From: Vicinamibacterales bacterium
GTDB taxonomy: Bacteria; Acidobacteriota; Vicinamibacteria; Vicinamibacterales; UBA8438
Assembly: GCA_958296065.1 (NCBI GenBank)
Contig: CATQHX010000025.1
Span: forward strand, 124,001 to 188,000
Reading direction: 5' to 3'
Length of the DNA: 64,000 bases
Under the pieces are notes generated by a model that saw only the letters and a list, made by a program, of their open reading frames with translations, was not told the DNA's origin and ran no database searches. Positions 9,892 through 21,699 of this stretch are shown here, piece by piece; the stretch's first letter is position 1, and every line of letters begins with the position of its first letter. A program made the position numbers and the translations under genes.

Positions 9892-10428
9892 TTATGCGCC
9901 GGTCTTTCCGACCTTCTTCTTCAGCACCTCGCCGGTGTACCTCACACCCTTCTGCTTGTACGGGTCAGGCTTGCGGAGAGCGCGGATGTTCGCCGCCACC
10001 TGCCCCACCCGCTGGCGATCGATCCCGCTGACAGTAACGTGGGTCTGCTTCTCGACCGCGATCTCGATGCCGGCCGGAATGTCGAACTCGATCAGATGCG
10101 AGTAGCCCAGCGAGAAAACCACCTGCTTGCCGGTGTGCTCGGCGCGGTACCCGATGCCGACGATGTCCAGCTCCTTCTTGAAGCCCTCCGACACGCCGTG
10201 CACCGCGTTGGCCACCAGACTGCGGCCAAGCCCGTGGAACTTCCCCAGCGACGCGTCTTCCCGCACCAGATGGGCCAGCAAACGGTCGCCGGAAGCCTCG
10301 ATCCTCACACCCGGCGGCAGCGCCTGGATCAGCGTTCCCTTCGGTCCCTTGACCTCGACCGCGTCCGTCCTGATGTCGACCTTGACACCCGGTGGGACAG
10401 GAATCGGCTTCTTGCCTACGCGCGACAT
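9892..10428 (-). CDS. rplF: 50S ribosomal protein L6
   Basis: L6 lies near the GTPase-associated centre, close to the sarcin-ricin loop. 178 residues, the standard length, starting MSRVGKKPIPVPPGVKVDI. The two L6 repeats are present, and the C-terminal signature (RKPDPYKQKGVRYTGE) is intact. It starts 33 bp after rpsH and ends 3 bp before rplR. Confidence 0.97.
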   Translation of the reverse strand: MSRVGKKPIPVPPGVKVDIRTDAVEVKGPKGTLIQALPPGVRIEASGDRLLAHLVREDASLGKFHGLGRSLVANAVHGVSEGFKKELDIVGIGYRAEHTGKQVVFSLGYSHLIEFDIPAGIEIAVEKQTHVTVSGIDRQRVGQVAANIRALRKPDPYKQKGVRYTGEVLKKKVGKTGA

Positions 10429-10461
10429 CTCGTTCCTCTTGCTGCCGGCATGCCACTTCCC

Positions 10462-10872
10462 CTACCAGACATTGCACAGCACCTCGCCGCCAACGCCCGC
10501 CTTGGCGGCATCGCGGCCGGTCATCAGACCCCGCGACGTCGTGAGGATGCTGGTCCCGAGACCCGCCAGGACCGGGGGGACCTTCGCGTGGCCGTAATAC
10601 ACGCGGCGTCCCGGGCGACTGACGCGTTTGAGTCCCGAGATCACGCGCTCGCCGTGCGGTCCGTACTTCAGATACAACCTGAGGATCCGCAACGGGTGCT
10701 CGCCCCGCGGATTCCTCAACTCGAGCTGCCTGAAGCCGGCGATGTAGCCCTCGCTCTCCAGAATCCGCGCGATGTTCGCCTTGAGCTGCGAATCCGGCAC
10801 GTCCACGCGCGGGCGGCGCCCCATCGTCGCATTGCGAATCCTCGTCAGCATGTCGGCAATCTGATCAGCCAT
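10462..10872 (-). CDS. rpsH: 30S ribosomal protein S8
   Basis: S8 binds helix 21 of 16S rRNA and in enterobacteria also represses the spc operon. 136 residues from the ATG at 10872 (MADQIADMLTRIRNATMGRR). That start is chosen by alignment over in-frame codons reaching 10938. The C-terminal signature SRGLMTGRDAAKAGVGGE is intact. It lies between rpsN and rplF. Confidence 0.97.
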   Translation of the reverse strand: MADQIADMLTRIRNATMGRRPRVDVPDSQLKANIARILESEGYIAGFRQLELRNPRGEHPLRILRLYLKYGPHGERVISGLKRVSRPGRRVYYGHAKVPPVLAGLGTSILTTSRGLMTGRDAAKAGVGGEVLCNVW

Positions 10873-10965
10873 GCTTATCTTCGTTCCCGCCTTTTCGACC
10901 CTGTCAGGCCGCGCCGGGCGCGACCCGCGGCAACGCACGGTTGCGTCTCGCCACGCGCGGCGCCG

Positions 10966-11151
10966 CTACCAACTGCTCTTGATCACACCCGCGATCTCGC
11001 CTTCGAGCGCCAACTTCCGGAAGCAGAGGCGACAAAGCCCGAACTTCCGCAGGAAGCCGCGCGGTCGCCCGCACAGCCGGCAGCGATTCCGTAGCCGCAC
11101 CCGAAACTTCGGCGGCCTCTTTTCCTTGACGATCTTCGCGGTAGTGGCCAT
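10966..11151 (-). CDS. rpsN: 30S ribosomal protein S14, zinc-binding type Z
   Basis: The short 61-residue form of S14. Cys24, Cys27, Cys40 and Cys43 (CRLCG and CRLCF) give the zinc-dependent type. It lies in the head of the 30S subunit. It starts 16 bp after rplE. There is a 93-bp spacer before rpsH. Confidence 0.97.
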   Translation of the reverse strand: MATTAKIVKEKRPPKFRVRLRNRCRLCGRPRGFLRKFGLCRLCFRKLALEGEIAGVIKSSW

Positions 11152-11167
11152 AGGCTGTTCGTCCGTC

Positions 11168-11710
11168 TCAGTTCTTGCGGAACGGCATCCCCATCAGTTG
11201 CAGCAGCTTGCGACCTTCCTCGTCCGTGTCCGCCGTGGTCACCATCGAGATGTTCATTCCACGAGCCTGATCGACCTGCATGTAGTCGATTTCGAGGAAG
11301 ATCAACTGGTCTTTCAGGCCGAGGGTGTAGTTCCCTCGGCCGTCGAACCCCTTCGGGGGCACGCCCCGGAAGTCGCGCACGCGCGGCAGCGCAATGGAAA
11401 CGAGCCGGTCCAGAAACTCGTACATGCGCGTACCGCGCAAGGTCACCATCACGCCGATGGGCATTCCCTGGCGCACCTTGAACTGCGCTACCGACTTGCG
11501 CGCGCGGCGCGTGACCGGCTGCTGCCCCGTTATGAGCGCCAGCTCCTTCGTTCCGACATCGATCAGCTTGGAGTTCTGCGTCGCCGCCCCCAACCCCATG
11601 TTGACGACAATGCGTTCTATCTTCGGCACCGCCATCACGTTCGTGTAGCCGAACTCCTTGCGGAGGGCCGGCACGACATCGTCGTAGTAGCGCTCGCGCA
11701 AACGGCTCAT
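11168..11710 (-). CDS. rplE: 50S ribosomal protein L5
   Basis: L5 binds 5S rRNA and contacts the P-site tRNA elbow. 180 residues from the ATG at 11710 ([20 protein letters not shown]). Its start overlaps the rplX stop by 3 bases (ATGA). [32 protein letters not shown] and the [17 protein letters not shown] segment are family signatures. Confidence 0.97.
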   Translation of the reverse strand: MSRLRERYYDDVVPALRKEFGYTNVMAVPKIERIVVNMGLGAATQNSKLIDVGTKELALITGQQPVTRRARKSVAQFKVRQGMPIGVMVTLRGTRMYEFLDRLVSIALPRVRDFRGVPPKGFDGRGNYTLGLKDQLIFLEIDYMQVDQARGMNISMVTTADTDEEGRKLLQLMGMPFRKN

Positions 11711-12039
11711 TTGTCCACAGCTCCGTCGCATTTCCGGCAGATGCGCACCTTGCGGCCGTCGCCGAGCAGCTGCCGGCCAATCCGCGTCGGCACACCGCAC
11801 TCCGGGCATACCATCTGCACGTTGGACGCGTGCACCGAGGCTTCCCGCTCGACGATGCCGCCCTTCACGTTCGCCCGCGGGTTCGGCCGCGTGTGCCGCT
11901 TGATGAAGTTCACGCCCTCGACCACTACGCGGTTGCGGTCGGGAAACACCTTGAGGACACGGCCGCGCTTGCCGCGGTCCCTGCCGGCCATGACGACCAC
12001 GTTGTCGTTCTTGCGCACCGGGGTGCGTAGTCGGGACAT
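11707..12039 (-). CDS. rplX: 50S ribosomal protein L24, with zinc-ribbon cysteines
   Basis: L24 is an early assembly protein next to the exit tunnel. 110 residues. The KOW segment ([18 protein letters not shown]) is at residues 14-31. The C-terminal half keeps Cys78, Cys81, Cys101 and Cys104, the ancestral Cys-x2-Cys pairs that many lineages have lost. The stop overlaps the rplE start. Confidence 0.96.
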   Translation of the reverse strand: MSRLRTPVRKNDNVVVMAGRDRGKRGRVLKVFPDRNRVVVEGVNFIKRHTRPNPRANVKGGIVEREASVHASNVQMVCPECGVPTRIGRQLLGDGRKVRICRKCDGAVDK

Positions 12040-12068
12040 GCTCCTGGGCTCTTTCCTGTCTCAGATCC

Positions 12069-12437
12069 TCACAGCACTTCAGGTGCAAGCGAGATGATCT
12101 TCATGAACTTCCGCTCCCGCAACTCGCGCGCCACGGGCCCGAACACGCGTGTGCCGACCGGTTCGTTCTGATCGTTGACGAGAACCGCCGCGTTGCGATC
12201 GAACCGGATGTAGCTGCCGTCCCGGCGGCGCTGCTCCTTGCGCGTTCGCACGATGACCGCCTTGACGACCTGGCCCTTCTTCACGGTGGCGTCGGGCGCG
12301 GCCTCCTTGACTGCGGCCGTCACCAGATCGCCGAGCCGCGCATAGCGGCCGGTGGCGCCACCCAGCGGGTTGATCACGGCAATCTTGCGCGCCCCGGAAT
12401 TGTCCGCGACGTCAAGGATCGATTGCATCTGGATCAT
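12069..12437 (-). CDS. rplN: 50S ribosomal protein L14
   Basis: L14 forms intersubunit bridge B8 and is the landing site for silencing factors. 122 residues, the invariant family length, starting [19 protein letters not shown]. The internal signature [20 protein letters not shown] is intact. It lies 15 bp after rpsQ and 29 bp before rplX. Confidence 0.97.
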   Translation of the reverse strand: MIQMQSILDVADNSGARKIAVINPLGGATGRYARLGDLVTAAVKEAAPDATVKKGQVVKAVIVRTRKEQRRRDGSYIRFDRNAAVLVNDQNEPVGTRVFGPVARELRERKFMKIISLAPEVL

Positions 12438-12452
12438 GGGCCTGTCCTCTTC

Positions 12453-12707
12453 CTAAACCGCCTCGGCCCGATTGATCACCCGCATGACGACGAACCGCTT
12501 CCGCTTGCTGAGCGGCCGTGACTCCGCCATGGCGACGCGGTCGCCGACCCGGGCGGTGTTCTCTTCGTCATGCGCCATGAAGGTCCGTGTCCGTCGGCGT
12601 ATCTTGCGATAGACGTCGTGACGGACCCGGCGCTCGACCGCGACGATCACGCCCTTGTCCATCTTGTCCCGGACCACGATGCCCACGACCTCGCGTTGAT
12701 TCCCCAT
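12453..12707 (-). CDS. rpsQ: 30S ribosomal protein S17
   Basis: S17 is an OB-fold primary 16S-binding protein. 84 residues: MGNQREVVGIVVRDKMDKGV, then VAVERRVRHDVYRKIRRRT and the C-terminal GDRVAMAESRPLSKRKRF. It lies between rpmC (17 bp upstream) and rplN. Confidence 0.97.
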   Translation of the reverse strand: MGNQREVVGIVVRDKMDKGVIVAVERRVRHDVYRKIRRRTRTFMAHDEENTARVGDRVAMAESRPLSKRKRFVVMRVINRAEAV

Positions 12708-12724
12708 CGGTTTTACTCACGCCG

Positions 12725-12958
12725 TCAGTCGGCCGGCTCCGTCTCCACGGCGGCCCCGCGCTCCGCCTCCAGCTCGCGCTCCCGCAAGAGCGTCTTCACC
12801 CGCGCGCGGTCGCGGCGCAACCCGCGCATCTTGTACGCAGCGTCCGACTGCCCCATCGACTTCTGGAGCCGTAGCCGAAACACCTGGTCGTCCAGTTCAT
12901 GCACACGCTGCTCAAGCTGGTCCGTCCCCAGGTCTCGCAACTCGGACACCTTGGCCAT
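12725..12958 (-). CDS. rpmC: 50S ribosomal protein L29
   Basis: L29 is a two-helix protein at the tunnel exit where trigger factor and SRP dock. 77 residues. The N-terminus [19 protein letters not shown] and LFRLRLQK-like segment ([10 protein letters not shown]) are diagnostic. The start codon shares one base with the rplP stop (TAATG), which suggests coupled translation. Confidence 0.95.
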   Translation of the reverse strand: MAKVSELRDLGTDQLEQRVHELDDQVFRLRLQKSMGQSDAAYKMRGLRRDRARVKTLLRERELEAERGAAVETEPAD

Positions 12959-13380
12959 TACGCTCCCGCCTCACCGAATCGGGTCGCGAAACGGGCCTCA
13001 ATCGGCAGCTTCGCAGCAGCGAGCTCCATGGCCCGCTTCGCGTCCACCGCGCTCACGCCTTCCATTTCGAACAGGATGCGTCCGGGCCGCACGACGGCGA
13101 CCCACTGCTCCGGTGCACCCTTGCCCTTACCCATTCGCGTCTCTTGCGGCTTCTTGGTGATCGGCTTGTCCGGAAACACCCTCACCCAAATCTTGCCCCC
13201 GCGCTTGACAAACCGCGTCATCGCGACCCGCGCCGCTTCGATCTGCCGGTCGGTGATCCAGCACGGTTCCATCGCCCTCAACCCGTAGTCACCGAACGAC
13301 ACTGTCGAACCCCGCCACGCCTTGCCGGCCATCCGACCGCGGTGCTGCTTGCGGTACTTGACCTTCTTCGGCATCAACAT
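12958..13380 (-). CDS. rplP: 50S ribosomal protein L16
   Basis: L16 organises the A-site side of the peptidyl transferase region. 140 residues starting [17 protein letters not shown]. The central [20 protein letters not shown] and the [20 protein letters not shown] segment are intact. A second ATG two codons on (13374) is equally possible. The stop overlaps the rpmC start. Confidence 0.97.
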   Translation of the reverse strand: MLMPKKVKYRKQHRGRMAGKAWRGSTVSFGDYGLRAMEPCWITDRQIEAARVAMTRFVKRGGKIWVRVFPDKPITKKPQETRMGKGKGAPEQWVAVVRPGRILFEMEGVSAVDAKRAMELAAAKLPIEARFATRFGEAGA

Positions 13381-13415
13381 GGTGCGTCACTCCTCCCGCA
13401 TTCCCTTACCGCGGC

Positions 13416-14096
13416 CTATGCGCGGGCGCCCCGGCGGGGTGCGCGATACTCCTCCTCGCGACCTACCAGCGGCGTGAGGCGTTCCCCCTTGTAGAGCCAC
13501 ACCTTGATGCCGATCACCCCATAGGTCGTGCGCGCCTCGCCGAAACCGTAGTCGATGTTTGCCCGCAAGGTCTGGAGCGGCAACTGACCGTGCAGGTACC
13601 ACTCCGAACGCGCGATTTCCGCCCCGTTCAAGCGTCCACCGACCCGCACCTTGATGCCGCGTGCACCGAACCGCAAGGCCGCTTCCACCGCCTTGCGCAT
13701 CGCCCGGCGAAATGCGACCCGCTTCTCGAGCTGCAGCGCGACGTTTTCGCTGATGAGCTGCGCGTCGAGCTCCGGCTTCTGGATCTCCTGGATATTGATG
13801 AAGACCTCGCGGTTCGTGCGCTTCTGGATTTCGGTCTTGAGCTTGTCGACCTCGGTTCCCTTGCGGCCGATGATGATACCGGGACGGGAGGTGTAGATGT
13901 CGAGCTTCAGGTTGTTGGCGGCCCGTTCGATCTCGATCCGGGACACGCCGGCGTGCGAGAAGCGCTTCTTCAGATCGCGCTTCAGGGCGAGATCCTCGTG
14001 CAGCAGCTTCGCGTAGTCGCGGTCCGCGTACCAACGGGACCGCCACGTCTTGTTGAAACCCAGGCGGAAGCCGTACGGATGAACTTTCTGCCCCAT
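13416..14096 (-). CDS. rpsC: 30S ribosomal protein S3
   Basis: S3 lines the mRNA entry channel and contributes helicase activity. 226 residues from the ATG at 14096 ([18 protein letters not shown]). The KH domain contains [16 protein letters not shown]. The C-terminal domain contains [20 protein letters not shown]. The start is chosen by alignment; in-frame codons extend to 14129 but overlap the rplV end. Confidence 0.97.
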   Translation of the reverse strand: MGQKVHPYGFRLGFNKTWRSRWYADRDYAKLLHEDLALKRDLKKRFSHAGVSRIEIERAANNLKLDIYTSRPGIIIGRKGTEVDKLKTEIQKRTNREVFINIQEIQKPELDAQLISENVALQLEKRVAFRRAMRKAVEAALRFGARGIKVRVGGRLNGAEIARSEWYLHGQLPLQTLRANIDYGFGEARTTYGVIGIKVWLYKGERLTPLVGREEEYRAPRRGARA

Positions 14097-14125
14097 GCTC
14101 TCAGACTCTTCCCAGTCGCGCCGCG

Positions 14126-14848
14126 TCACCTGATGCCGAGGATGCCACCCGGCGGCAACTTGGGCGACTCATCGTCCGGTTCGTCCGGCGAATCCGGTTC
14201 CGGCTTCTCCTCCGGTTCCGGCTGATCCGACTGATCCTCCGGTTCCGGCGCGTCGTACGATTCCGGCTGCTCCTCCGGCTCCGGCTCCGCACCATCCGAC
14301 TCCCGGTCCAACTCGGGCGGCTCCGACTCGACCCGTTCGGACACCGTGTCCGTCTCCGGCACGTCCGGCTCCAGCACCTCGGGTTCCGAGTCCGACGCCG
14401 GCGACCGCAGCGCGGCCGTGGGGCGTCTGGTCCTTCCGCCCGGCCCACCCGAGCCGGTCCCGCCGGGCCCGCCTCGTCTCCGCCGGGTCCGGGGCGCCGG
14501 CCCCTCCGGGCGCTCCTCGACGACGACCGTCAGGTGCGACGTCCGCTTCAGAATCCGAAAGGCACGCCCCATGGGCGCGGCGCGGATTCGCTTCAGGCTC
14601 GGACCCTGATCGGCGTAGCATTCGCGGACGTACAGCCGCTCCACCTCGTCGCCAACTCCCTGCTTCTGCTGGGCGTTGGCAATAGCCGACCGCAGAACCT
14701 TCTCCACATCCTTTGCGACACCCTTGCGCGCGAAACGCAGGGTCGCCAGCGCGTTGTCTACGTCCTTGCCACGAATCAGATCAATGACGAGCTTCGCCTT
14801 CTGGGCAGAGGTGCGGACGTACCGTGCCGTAGCGCGCCCTTCGGTCAC
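14126..14848 (-). CDS. rplV: 50S ribosomal protein L22 with long low-complexity tail
   Basis: Residues 1 to about 112 are a complete L22 ([20 protein letters not shown], then the tunnel-loop end [18 protein letters not shown]). L22 lines the exit tunnel beside L4. The gene then continues for about 128 residues, more than doubling the usual length. A basic glycine-rich linker (about 118-145) is followed by an acidic Pro/Glu/Asp/Ser-rich tail with repeated PEPE units. Reading frame and codon style continue without a break. The start overlaps the rpsS stop by 4 bases. Confidence 0.95.
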   Translation of the reverse strand: MTEGRATARYVRTSAQKAKLVIDLIRGKDVDNALATLRFARKGVAKDVEKVLRSAIANAQQKQGVGDEVERLYVRECYADQGPSLKRIRAAPMGRAFRILKRTSHLTVVVEERPEGPAPRTRRRRGGPGGTGSGGPGGRTRRPTAALRSPASDSEPEVLEPDVPETDTVSERVESEPPELDRESDGAEPEPEEQPESYDAPEPEDQSDQPEPEEKPEPDSPDEPDDESPKLPPGGILGIR

Positions 14849-15138
14849 CGCCCGCCTCCCCTCGACGCAGACTTCTCGCTCTTGGTCGGATGCCCCCGGA
14901 AGAGGCGTGTCGGCGCGAACTCACCGAACTTGTGGCCGACCATGTTCTCGGTGACGTACACCGGCACGAACTTCTTTCCGTTGTGAACCGCCACCGTGTG
15001 TCCCACCATCTCGGGAACTACCGTCGACCGGCGCGACCAGGTCTTGATGACCTTCTTGACACCGTTCCGGTTCATCTCCTCGATCTTCTCGAGGAGCGGC
15101 AAATCGACGAACGGGCCCTTCTTCAGCGAGCGGCTCAT
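14845..15138 (-). CDS. rpsS: 30S ribosomal protein S19
   Basis: S19 is a head protein that works with S13 at the A-site finger bridge. 97 residues starting [19 protein letters not shown]. The [19 protein letters not shown] signature is intact. It overlaps the rplV start (ATGA) and begins 15 bp after rplB. Confidence 0.97.
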   Translation of the reverse strand: MSRSLKKGPFVDLPLLEKIEEMNRNGVKKVIKTWSRRSTVVPEMVGHTVAVHNGKKFVPVYVTENMVGHKFGEFAPTRLFRGHPTKSEKSASRGGGR

Positions 15139-15153
15139 GACCTCGATTCCTGA

Positions 15154-15981
15154 CTATCGCCTCTTCTTGCGCGAGATGATGAAGCGATCGGACGGTTTCT
15201 GCTTACGCGTCTTGTAGCCTTTGGCCGGGACGCCCCACGGCGACACCGGGTGCCGTCCGCCCGCCGCATGGCCTTCCCCGCCGCCCAGCGGATGATCCAC
15301 CGGATTCATCGCGTTTCCGCAGACGTGGGGACGGCGGCCACGCCAGCGCTGGCGCCCGGCCTTCCCGACCCGGACGTTCTCGTGGTCGACGTTGCCGACC
15401 TGACCAATCGTCGCCACGCACTTCGGCATCACGAGCCGCGTCTCGCCCGACGGCAGGCGAACCGTGACGTACTTCCCGTCCTTGGCTACGACCTGCACGG
15501 ACGCGCCGGCACTTCGGGCGAGCTGTCCACCCTTGCCGGGTCGCAGCTCGACGTTGTGAACCTGCGTGCCGAGCGGAATCCTGCTGAGGGGAAGAGTGTT
15601 GCCCGGCAGAATGTCGACGTCCGAACCGGCGACAACCGTGTCTCCCACTTTCACACCGAGCGGATGCAGAATATAGCGTTTCTCACCGTCGGCGTAGGTA
15701 ACCAGAGCGATGCGGGCCGAGCGGTTCGGGTCGTACTCGATGGTCGACACCTTGGCCGGCACCCCAACCTTGTCCCGCTTGAAGTCTATGACCCGGTAGG
15801 CCCGCTTGTGCCCGCCGCCGCGCCACCAGATCGTGATCGATCCCGTGTTGTTCCGGCCACCCGACTTCTTGAGCGGCTGCGTCAACGGCCGATAAGGCCG
15901 AGTCGCGGTGATCTCGTCGAACGTCTGCACGCTCTGAAACCGCCTACCGGCCGATGTCGGCTTGTGCTTGCGAATCGCCAT
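15154..15981 (-). CDS. rplB: 50S ribosomal protein L2
   Basis: L2 is required for subunit association and peptidyl transferase activity. 275 residues starting [16 protein letters not shown]. The C-terminal signature [15 protein letters not shown] contains the conserved histidine of the peptidyl transferase region. The [19 protein letters not shown] segment is also present. A 116-bp spacer separates it from rplW. Confidence 0.97.
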   Translation of the reverse strand: MAIRKHKPTSAGRRFQSVQTFDEITATRPYRPLTQPLKKSGGRNNTGSITIWWRGGGHKRAYRVIDFKRDKVGVPAKVSTIEYDPNRSARIALVTYADGEKRYILHPLGVKVGDTVVAGSDVDILPGNTLPLSRIPLGTQVHNVELRPGKGGQLARSAGASVQVVAKDGKYVTVRLPSGETRLVMPKCVATIGQVGNVDHENVRVGKAGRQRWRGRRPHVCGNAMNPVDHPLGGGEGHAAGGRHPVSPWGVPAKGYKTRKQKPSDRFIISRKKRR

Positions 15982-16097
15982 TGGCTCGCTTCCCGATTCC
16001 TGCCTGCTCCCAGCCCGTCAACCGCCGCCCGCGGCTCCGACTGCCGCCCCACCAACCCTCGCGGAGCAGTTCTGCACCGTCCTGCGGCACAGACTTG

Positions 16098-16385
16098 CTA
16101 CGCGCCTTCGAGAAACTCCGGGACCGGTTCGCCGGGGCTCAGACGAACGTAAGCCTTCTTCCAATCCGGTCGCTGACCGGCGAAACGTCCCTGACGCTTG
16201 ATCTTGCCGTGCACGATCGAGGTTCGCACCTCCGCCACCTTCGCCCCCAGAAGCTGCTGCACGGCGCGCTTGACGTCAACCTTGGTCGCACCCATCGCAA
16301 CTTCAAAGGCGACGATCTGGCCCTCGCGCATCACCGTGGTCTTCTCGGTCACCAGCGCCCGCCGGATCACGTCTGTCAGCTTCAT
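16098..16385 (-). CDS. rplW: 50S ribosomal protein L23
   Basis: L23 is the docking site for trigger factor, SRP and SecYEG at the tunnel exit. 95 residues: MKLTDVIRRALVTEKTTV, with VDVKRAVQQLLGAKVAEVRT in the middle. The start overlaps the rplD stop (ATGA). Order L3-L4-L23-L2 is the standard S10 operon. Confidence 0.96.
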   Translation of the reverse strand: MKLTDVIRRALVTEKTTVMREGQIVAFEVAMGATKVDVKRAVQQLLGAKVAEVRTSIVHGKIKRQGRFAGQRPDWKKAYVRLSPGEPVPEFLEGA

Positions 16386-17005
16386 GACGTCACCACCCGC
16401 GCCAGGTGCTCCGCCGCGTCCCGACTCACTACGAGCCGACCGGCATTCGCCACGTCACGCGCGGTCACTCGGCCCGACGCCGCCACCCGCACGTCCGGCA
16501 GGTTGCTCGCCGCGCGTTGCAGGTTGACATCCGGCGCCACGTCGATCAGCAAGGCCTTGCCGTGCACTCCCAGACCCTCGAGCAACTCCACCGCCAGCCG
16601 GGTCCTCGGCTCGGTTATGGTGAAAGCGGAAAGCACGAGGACGGCGTTCTCCTGAAACTTCGCGCGCAGGGCGGCGCGGAGGGCTCCCCGGGCCACCTTG
16701 CGCGGCAAACGATAGCCGTAGTCGCGCGGCTGAGGGCCGAAGACGGCTCCACCGGTACGCCACAGAGGATTGCGCGCTTCACCGACCCGGGCACGGCCCG
16801 AGCCCTTCTGGCGCCAGGGCTTTCGGCCGGTACCGCTGACCAGCCCGCGGGTCTTCGTCGCGTGCGTCCCGCGCCGGGCACCCGCCTGCTCGTGGACCAC
16901 CGACTCCCACACCAGCTTGGAGGCGATCGGGCCTTCGAACAGATCGTCGCTCAGCTCCAGCGCGCCAACCGTCTCGTTGTGCTCATTGACCACGTCACAC
17001 GTCAT
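16382..17005 (-). CDS. rplD: 50S ribosomal protein L4
   Basis: L4 reaches into the exit tunnel with its long loop and in enterobacteria also represses the S10 operon. 207 residues from the ATG at 17005 (MTCDVVNEHNETVGALELSD). The loop signature KPWRQKGSGRARVGEARNP is present, then GGAVFGPQPRDYGYRLPRKV. In-frame codons continue upstream to 17047 but have no family match. Confidence 0.96.
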   Translation of the reverse strand: MTCDVVNEHNETVGALELSDDLFEGPIASKLVWESVVHEQAGARRGTHATKTRGLVSGTGRKPWRQKGSGRARVGEARNPLWRTGGAVFGPQPRDYGYRLPRKVARGALRAALRAKFQENAVLVLSAFTITEPRTRLAVELLEGLGVHGKALLIDVAPDVNLQRAASNLPDVRVAASGRVTARDVANAGRLVVSRDAAEHLARVVTS

Positions 17006-17043
17006 TGTCTTCAACCAGGATTCGGTGCACGGCACCGGCACTC

Positions 17044-17721
17044 TCACCGCTTCTTCTTGCCGGCCACCACCGGGCTCACCGTCACCCGTTGCGGCGCCAC
17101 CGCCCGGCGAATGACCACGTACGTGCCTGCCGCGCCGGGCACCGCACCGGTAACGACCAGCTGGTTACTCTCGGCATCCACCGTAACGACACGCAGATTG
17201 CGCACCGTCACGCGGTCTCCGCCCATGTGCCCCGGAGCGCGCATCCCCTTGAGGACCCGCGACGGGTACGACGACTGGCCAATCGAACCCGGAGCGCGAT
17301 GAAACATCGAGCCGTGCGTCGCCCTTCCGCCGCCGAAGCCGTGACGTTTCATGACACCCTGGAAACCGCGCCCGCGGCTGACGCCGGTGACATCCACCTG
17401 ATCACCCTCGGAGAAAAGCGAAGCCGACACCTGGTCGCCCTCGGCGGGCTCGTCGCCCTGACCGTCGAGCGCCACTTCCCGGCGCAGTCGCGTCGGGGGC
17501 ACGTTCGCCCGCGCATACAAACCCGCCACCGGCTTCGTGACACGCGCTGGACGCTCCTCGACCAGTCCGAGCTGGACTGCATCGTAGCCATCCCGGTCAA
17601 CCTGCTTGCGCTGGATGACCACGCACGGCCCGGCCTTGAGAACCGTCACCGGTCGTGCCGCGCCGTCGGCCCCAAACACCTGGGTCATGCCGATCTTTTG
17701 CCCAATGATCCCGGTCACCAT
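17044..17721 (-). CDS. rplC: 50S ribosomal protein L3
   Basis: L3 is an assembly initiator near the peptidyl transferase centre. 225 residues from the ATG at 17721 ([20 protein letters not shown]). The signature [19 protein letters not shown] is followed by [20 protein letters not shown] and the W-finger region. The start is chosen by alignment over codons reaching 17769. Confidence 0.97.
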   Translation of the reverse strand: MVTGIIGQKIGMTQVFGADGAARPVTVLKAGPCVVIQRKQVDRDGYDAVQLGLVEERPARVTKPVAGLYARANVPPTRLRREVALDGQGDEPAEGDQVSASLFSEGDQVDVTGVSRGRGFQGVMKRHGFGGGRATHGSMFHRAPGSIGQSSYPSRVLKGMRAPGHMGGDRVTVRNLRVVTVDAESNQLVVTGAVPGAAGTYVVIRRAVAPQRVTVSPVVAGKKKR

Positions 17722-17775
17722 CGCTCGATTCCCGATCCGCTGGAACGCGGTGTTGCGCGTGCCCGGCACGCGGTT

Positions 17776-18108
17776 CTAAGCGTGCTCCTTACCGAATGCC
17801 TTGATCTCGACATCTACCCCGGCGGGCAGATCCAGCTTCATCAGCGCATCGACGGTCTGCGAGGTCGGCTCGAAAATGTCGATCAGGCGCTTGTGCGTAC
17901 GAATCTCGAACTGCTCCCGCGACTTCTTGTCGACGTGAGGCGAACGCAGCACGGTCCACTTGTTCTTGTCGGTCGGCAGCGGAATCGGTCCGGCAAGCCG
18001 CGCGCCCGTTCGCCGTGCGGTGTCGACGATCTCGCTCGTCGACTGATCGAGCAGGCGATGGTCGTACGCCTTCAGTCGGATCCGAATCTTGTCGCTGAAC
18101 GTTGCCAT
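17776..18108 (-). CDS. rpsJ: 30S ribosomal protein S10 / NusE
   Basis: S10 is a head protein and, with NusB, part of the antitermination complex. It also bridges to NusG. 110 residues; the signature [20 protein letters not shown] and the loop [20 protein letters not shown] are intact. It is the first gene of the S10 series, 49 bp after tuf. Confidence 0.97.
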   Translation of the reverse strand: MATFSDKIRIRLKAYDHRLLDQSTSEIVDTARRTGARLAGPIPLPTDKNKWTVLRSPHVDKKSREQFEIRTHKRLIDIFEPTSQTVDALMKLDLPAGVDVEIKAFGKEHA

Positions 18109-18157
18109 GTCGCGCGCACCCTGCCTTCGATAGGGCCTCTCAACCGTGTCCGTTCGC

Positions 18158-19345
<1,188 letters not shown>

Positions 19346-19361
19346 CGATTCGAAATCCTTG

Positions 19362-21473
19362 CTACTTGCCCTGGATACGGGCCACTATCTGCTCGCTGAC
19401 GCTGTCCGGCACCGGCTCGTAGCGGTCGAAATGCATCGTGTACGTCGCACGCCCCTGCGTCCTCGAACGCAACTCGGTGGCGTAGCCGAACATCTCGGCC
19501 AGCGGAACGCGCGCGTTCACGACCTGACTCCCGCCCCGGGCCTCCATGGAGCGAACCTTTCCGCGCCGCGAGTTCAGGTCGCTGATGACGTCGCCCATGT
19601 ACTCCTCGGGCACGACCACCTCTATCCGCATCACCGGCTCGAGCAGCGTCGCGCCGGCCCTCTGCGCCGCGTTGCGGAACGCCATCACACCCGCGACCTG
19701 GAATGCGCCCTCCGACGAATCCACGTCGTGATACGAGCCGTCGTACAGCGACACCCGAACGTCCTCGATCGGGTAACCGGCGAGCACCCCGGTCGTCATG
19801 GCGTCCCGGACGCCCTGTTCGACCGGCCGGATGTACTCGCGCGGCACGGCGCCGCCGACGATCTCGTTGACGAACTCGAAACCGTCGCCCGGCTGGTTCG
19901 GAGTCACGCGAATCTTCACGTGCCCGTACTGCCCGCGGCCGCCGGTCTGCTTGACGTAACGCCCCTCGCCGTCCGCGGGGCGAGTGAGGGTCTCCTTGTA
20001 AGCGACCTGCGGGCGGCCGACGCTTGCGTCGACTCCAAACTCCCGCCGCAGCCGGTCCACGAGAATCTCGAGATGCAACTCGCCCATCCCCGAGATGACC
20101 ACCTGGCCGACCTCCTCGTCCGTCCGCACCTGGAACGTCGGGTCCTCGGCTGTGAGCTTCGTCAGTCCCTGCCCCAGCTTCTCCTGGTCCGCCTTGGTGC
20201 TCGGCTCGATGGCCAGACTGATCACCGGACTCGGGAAATCCATCGACTCCAGCAGCACCGTGTGCTGCGGGTCGCAAATCGTGTCCCCGGTCCCGACGCT
20301 CTTGAGGCCGACCGCCGCGGCGATGTCGCCGGCATAGACCTGCCGGATCTCCTCGCGCTTGTTGGCGTGCATCTTCAGGAGGCGCCCGATCCGTTCCTTG
20401 CGGCCCCTTCCCGTATTGAGCACCGTCGCGCCGGTCTTCATGATTCCCGAGTAAACCCGGATGAAGGTCAATTGACCGACATACGGGTCGGTCATCACCT
20501 TGAACGCCAGCGCCGAAAAGGGCGCGGCGTCGTCGGCCGAACGCTCGACCCGGTAGTCGTCGTCCTCCGTGGACCGCAGGGGATTGGAGCCGGTTATCGA
20601 GGGGACGTCCTCCGGTGAAGGCAAGTAGTCGACGATGGCGTCGAGCAACGGTTGCACGCCCTTGTTCTTGAAGGCGGAGCCGCACAGCACGGGTACGAAC
20701 GGCGCCTCCTCGCCGTGTAACGACTCGATGGCGCGCCGCCGCACCGTTTCCCGGATCTCAGCCTCCGGGAGCGGTTCGCCGTGGAGATACCGGTTCAGCA
20801 GATCGTCGTTGACCTCGCTCACCTTCTCTACCAACTGCTCCCGGTACTCCGTGGCCTTCTCGCGCAGCTCCGCCGGAATTTCTCCGAGCTCGGGCTCAGC
20901 CCCGAGCGCGCCGCTGTGCCGTACGGCCTTCATGCGCACCAGGTCGATCACGCCCTCGAACCCCTCCTCCGCTCCGATCGGAAGCTGAAGAGCCACCGGA
21001 TTCGCCCCGAGACGGGTCCGGATGTCATCGAGCGTGCGAACGAAGTCGGCGCCCACACGGTCCATCTTGTTGACGAAGCAGATGCGCGGGACACGGTACT
21101 TGTCTGCCTGCCGCCAGACCGTCTCCGTCTGCGGTTCCACACCCGCCACGGCGTCGAAAACCGCGACCGACCCGTCGAGCACCCGCAACGAGCGCTCGAC
21201 CTCCGCCGTGAAGTCGACGTGGCCGGGTGTGTCGATGATGTTGATTCGATGATCCCGCCAGACACACGTCGTCGCTGCCGACGTGATCGTGATTCCGCGC
21301 TCCTGCTCTTGTTCCATCCAGTCCATGACGGCAGTGCCGTCATGGACCTCGCCCACCTTGTACGTGATACCCGTATAGAAAAGGATGCGCTCGGTCGTGG
21401 TCGTCTTCCCGGCATCGATGTGCGCCATGATGCCGATGTTCCGGGTTCGATCGAGCGAAACCGCTCTGGACAT
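19362..21473 (-). CDS. fusA: Elongation factor G, canonical
   Basis: Translocase GTPase. 703 residues from the ATG at 21473 ([20 protein letters not shown]). All G motifs are present: [23 protein letters not shown] and NKMD. Domain IV contains [16 protein letters not shown]. The codons upstream to 21662 are in frame but not conserved. Compare the divergent paralogue at the left edge, which lacks the NKxD lysine. A 226-bp spacer separates it from rpsG. Confidence 0.98.
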   Translation of the reverse strand: MSRAVSLDRTRNIGIMAHIDAGKTTTTERILFYTGITYKVGEVHDGTAVMDWMEQEQERGITITSAATTCVWRDHRINIIDTPGHVDFTAEVERSLRVLDGSVAVFDAVAGVEPQTETVWRQADKYRVPRICFVNKMDRVGADFVRTLDDIRTRLGANPVALQLPIGAEEGFEGVIDLVRMKAVRHSGALGAEPELGEIPAELREKATEYREQLVEKVSEVNDDLLNRYLHGEPLPEAEIRETVRRRAIESLHGEEAPFVPVLCGSAFKNKGVQPLLDAIVDYLPSPEDVPSITGSNPLRSTEDDDYRVERSADDAAPFSALAFKVMTDPYVGQLTFIRVYSGIMKTGATVLNTGRGRKERIGRLLKMHANKREEIRQVYAGDIAAAVGLKSVGTGDTICDPQHTVLLESMDFPSPVISLAIEPSTKADQEKLGQGLTKLTAEDPTFQVRTDEEVGQVVISGMGELHLEILVDRLRREFGVDASVGRPQVAYKETLTRPADGEGRYVKQTGGRGQYGHVKIRVTPNQPGDGFEFVNEIVGGAVPREYIRPVEQGVRDAMTTGVLAGYPIEDVRVSLYDGSYHDVDSSEGAFQVAGVMAFRNAAQRAGATLLEPVMRIEVVVPEEYMGDVISDLNSRRGKVRSMEARGGSQVVNARVPLAEMFGYATELRSRTQGRATYTMHFDRYEPVPDSVSEQIVARIQGK

Positions 21474-21699
21474 GTCGTCTGTAGCCCGCCGCGGAGCGGG
21501 CCGCGACTTCACGTTCTTCGGCGTTGCGATAATCGAATGAGCCGTACTCACCGTCGTTCCGTTCCCGCGACTTCGGCCGTCACGCGAGCGCCTGTGCGCT
21601 CCAGACTCGCCATGGTCAGTGCGCGCACGCCCCCGAACCTGCGACCGGCAGGCCGCCCGCAAGAAGCGGCTCCCGCCTTGCCGGAGGCGAACGGCACCA

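Noticed and set aside
21474-21699. 226-bp spacer between rpsG and fusA considered for a small gene
   Set aside because: No frame with a credible start, ribosome-binding site and family match. Only a weak 5-bp stem (CCCGC/GCGGG near 21485-21500) is visible.
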